Below are positions 59,229 through 60,713 of a DNA stretch of 60,713 nucleotides, piece by piece; within the stretch, counting starts at the first letter, position 1, and every line of letters begins with the position of its first letter. The stretch is taken from the NCBI RefSeq assembly GCF_007858255.1, contig NZ_VFEU01000030.1, positions 1-60,713 of the forward strand, given 5' to 3'. A program made the translations under genes and the position numbers. Source of the stretch: Pseudomonas rhodesiae. GTDB taxonomy: Bacteria > Pseudomonadota > Gammaproteobacteria > Pseudomonadales > Pseudomonadaceae. The notes under the pieces were generated by a model, which saw only the letters and a program-made list of their open reading frames with translations, did not search any database and was not told the DNA's origin.

Positions 59229-60428
59229 ATGAAGTCGGTTGAAGAGCAGCTAGCGCTGATAAAACGTGGTGCGGAAGAACTGTTGGTCGAAGCTGAGCTG
59301 ATTGAAAAGCTCAAGCGCGGCCAGCCCCTGCGTATCAAGGCCGGCTTTGATCCGACGGCGCCGGATCTGCACCTAGGGCACACCGTGCTTATTAATAAGC
59401 TACGTCAGTTCCAGGAGCTGGGGCACCACGTGATCTTCCTTATAGGTGATTTCACCGGGATGATCGGTGATCCCAGTGGCAAGAGCGCTACGCGCCCTCC
59501 GTTGACGCGCGAGCAGGTTCTCGACAATGCCGAGACCTACAAAACCCAAGTGTTCAAGATTCTCGACCCAGCCAAGACCGAAGTGGCGTTCAACTCCACT
59601 TGGATGGATCAGATGGGGCCGGCAGACTTTATCCGTCTGACCTCCCAGTACACCGTGGCACGCATGCTGGAGCGCGATGATTTCGACAAGCGCTACTCCA
59701 CCAATCAGCCGATCGCGATCCACGAGTTCCTCTATCCGCTGGTTCAGGGTTACGACTCGGTAGCGTTGCGCGCGGACGTTGAGCTGGGTGGTACGGATCA
59801 GAAGTTCAATCTCCTGATGGGGCGCGAGCTGCAGCGCGCTTATGGACAGGAGGCTCAGTGCATTCTGACCATGCCTCTATTGGAGGGGTTGGATGGTGTT
59901 AAGAAGATGTCCAAGTCCTTGGGCAATTACGTGGGCATCCAGGAAGCGCCGGGCGTGATGTACGGAAAGCTTGTGTCGATTCCTGATGAGTTGATGTGGC
60001 GCTACTTCGAACTGTTGAGCTTCCGCTCGATGGATGAGATCAATGCACTGCGTGCTGAGGTTGAAGCAGGGGTCAATCCTCGTGACGTGAAAATCAAGCT
60101 GGCCGAAGAGATCGTTGCGCGCTTTCATGGTGAGGAGGCTGCTGCCAGCGCTCATCGTGCTGCGGGCAATCGTATGAAGGATGGCGAGTTGCCTGACGAC
60201 CTGCCGGAGGTCGAGCTGACTGCGACTGAGGCCATGCCAATCGCAGCTGTCCTTAATAAGGCAGGGTTGGTGAAGAACTCGGCGGTTGCGCGTGATCTTT
60301 TGGGATCGGGTGGCGTGCGAGTTGATGGTGAGGTTGTGGATCGCTCCTTTATATATCAGCTGGGCGCGACCCATGTTTGCCAGGCTGGCAAGAAGGCATT
60401 TGCACGTATTACGCTCAAATCGGAATAA
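59229..60428 (+). CDS. tyrS: Tyrosyl-tRNA synthetase TyrS (TyrZ type)
   Basis: Charges tRNA-Tyr. The 399-aa class I enzyme starts at MKSVEEQLALIKRG; the 15 upstream open codons are not family-like. HIGH-type motif LHLGHTVL, the ATP motif KKMSKSLGNY and tyrosine-pocket residues in YDSVALRADVELGGTDQKFN are present, with an S4-like RNA-binding domain at the C-terminus (VARDLLGSGGVRVDGEVVD). In P. aeruginosa this is the TyrZ-type enzyme directly upstream of an rRNA operon, as here. Confidence 0.96.
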   Translation: MKSVEEQLALIKRGAEELLVEAELIEKLKRGQPLRIKAGFDPTAPDLHLGHTVLINKLRQFQELGHHVIFLIGDFTGMIGDPSGKSATRPPLTREQVLDNAETYKTQVFKILDPAKTEVAFNSTWMDQMGPADFIRLTSQYTVARMLERDDFDKRYSTNQPIAIHEFLYPLVQGYDSVALRADVELGGTDQKFNLLMGRELQRAYGQEAQCILTMPLLEGLDGVKKMSKSLGNYVGIQEAPGVMYGKLVSIPDELMWRYFELLSFRSMDEINALRAEVEAGVNPRDVKIKLAEEIVARFHGEEAAASAHRAAGNRMKDGELPDDLPEVELTATEAMPIAAVLNKAGLVKNSAVARDLLGSGGVRVDGEVVDRSFIYQLGATHVCQAGKKAFARITLKSE

Positions 60429-60443
60429 TCCTGAAATTAAGTG

Positions 60444-60471
60444 TTGACGGCGAATTATATCTGTCTATAAT
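60444..60471 (+). promoter_or_regulatory. rRNA operon promoter P1
   Basis: TTGACG (60444-60449), 16-bp spacer, TATAAT (60466-60471), followed by a GC-rich discriminator TCGCCCCAC as in stringently controlled rRNA promoters. It lies 15 bp after tyrS stop. The transcript reads right, out of the window. Confidence 0.85.
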
Positions 60472-60646
60472 TCGCCCCACTTCCGGCGCAGTCGAAACGG
60501 AAAACTCCTTGGTAAACAAAGAGTTACGCAAGATTCGACAGCGGATCGCTTCAGTTCATCGAAGCCCAGAAGGAGTTGGTAGAGCGGTGTTGTTTGGCTC
60601 TATTAACGTTTCGATCTTCTCGGTCGAAAGCGGAGAAAAAGAGGTG

Positions 60647-60674
60647 TTGACAGCAGCGTGTAACGCTGTAGAAT
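60647..60674 (+). promoter_or_regulatory. rRNA operon promoter P2
   Basis: TTGACA (60647-60652), 16-bp spacer, TAGAAT (60669-60674), again followed by a GC-rich discriminator (TCGCCTCCCGC). About 200 bp downstream of P1, the usual tandem spacing of bacterial rRNA promoters. Confidence 0.85.
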
Positions 60675-60713
60675 TCGCCTCCCGCTAACGAGAGATCGGA
60701 AGCGCAAGTGGTT
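60675..60713 (+). promoter_or_regulatory. Start of the rRNA operon leader
   Basis: The sequence after P2 (AACGAGAGATCGGAAGCGCAAGTGGTT) resembles the leader that precedes 16S rRNA genes in Pseudomonas. The 16S gene itself is beyond the right edge. The 285 bp after tyrS hold nothing but this promoter region. Confidence 0.7.

Noticed and set aside
1..60713. CRISPR array
   Set aside because: No regularly spaced direct repeats seen; the only repeats are REP-type hairpins and short palindromes.

Overview
The window is a chromosomal segment of a Pseudomonas, most likely of the P. fluorescens group. The gene order from 5 kb rightwards follows the P. aeruginosa block rmcA-rpoD-dnaG-rpsU ... vfr ... 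argC-erpA-anmK-tyrZ-rrn almost gene for gene. The proteins are typical pseudomonad versions (Vfr of 214 aa, RmcA with periplasmic, PAS, GGDEF and EAL parts). GC-rich REP hairpins with a GGGGGCTTGCCCCC core, common in fluorescens-group genomes, sit between operons.

Layout. (1) 1-4927 is the right end of a mobile island: two overlapping leftward genes, a 471-aa tyrosine recombinase and a 1062-aa protein that also carries the tyrosine-recombinase residues. They resemble GmtY and GmtZ of gamma-mobile-trio islands. An intact CAU-anticodon tRNA gene lies just outside them. Next to it is a tRNA-Ile2(CAU)-like gene cut off in its T-loop, so the element seems to have broken a tRNA gene and brought a replacement. 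(2) 5000-13416, leftward: rmcA, then the macromolecular-synthesis cluster rpsU, dnaG, rpoD, with an empty 0.4 kb between rpsU and dnaG. (3) 13619-17394: tsaD, plsY, folB-folK, cca. (4) 17458-22329: the starvation module prkA-yeaH-spoVR(ycgB). (5) 22615-30226: leftward run lptD-surA-pdxA-rsmA-apaG-apaH-glpE, joining outer-membrane biogenesis, vitamin B6 synthesis, rRNA methylation and Ap4A hydrolysis. (6) 30357-32822: amgK-murU-djlA-like (cell-wall recycling plus a J-domain protein), divergent from lptD. (7) 33936-42469: agtS-agtR two-component system, agtABCD-type ABC importer, and an iron-type alcohol dehydrogenase. (8) 42554-48091: rpe-gph-trpE-trpG-trpD-trpC. The last 14 codons of gph read as a Trp-containing leader peptide for trpE. 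(9) 48235-57595: lipoate-ligase-like protein, vfr, OsmC-like protein, coq7, HIT protein, SDR, DUF805 protein, NMO-like oxidase, hemJ, argC, erpA, anmK. (10) 57599-60713: an M23 peptidase divergent from tyrS, then two tandem strong promoters of an rRNA operon whose 16S gene begins beyond the right edge.

Most of the window is conserved housekeeping DNA. The novelty is concentrated at the left edge (recombinase pair, surrogate tRNA, broken tRNA). Smaller points are the trpE leader inside gph, a candidate AgtR operator, the alcohol dehydrogenase next to agtABCD, and local differences from P. aeruginosa gene content. No homology search was run: family names come from recognising motifs and gene order, and start codons were chosen from family N-termini and ribosome-binding sites.
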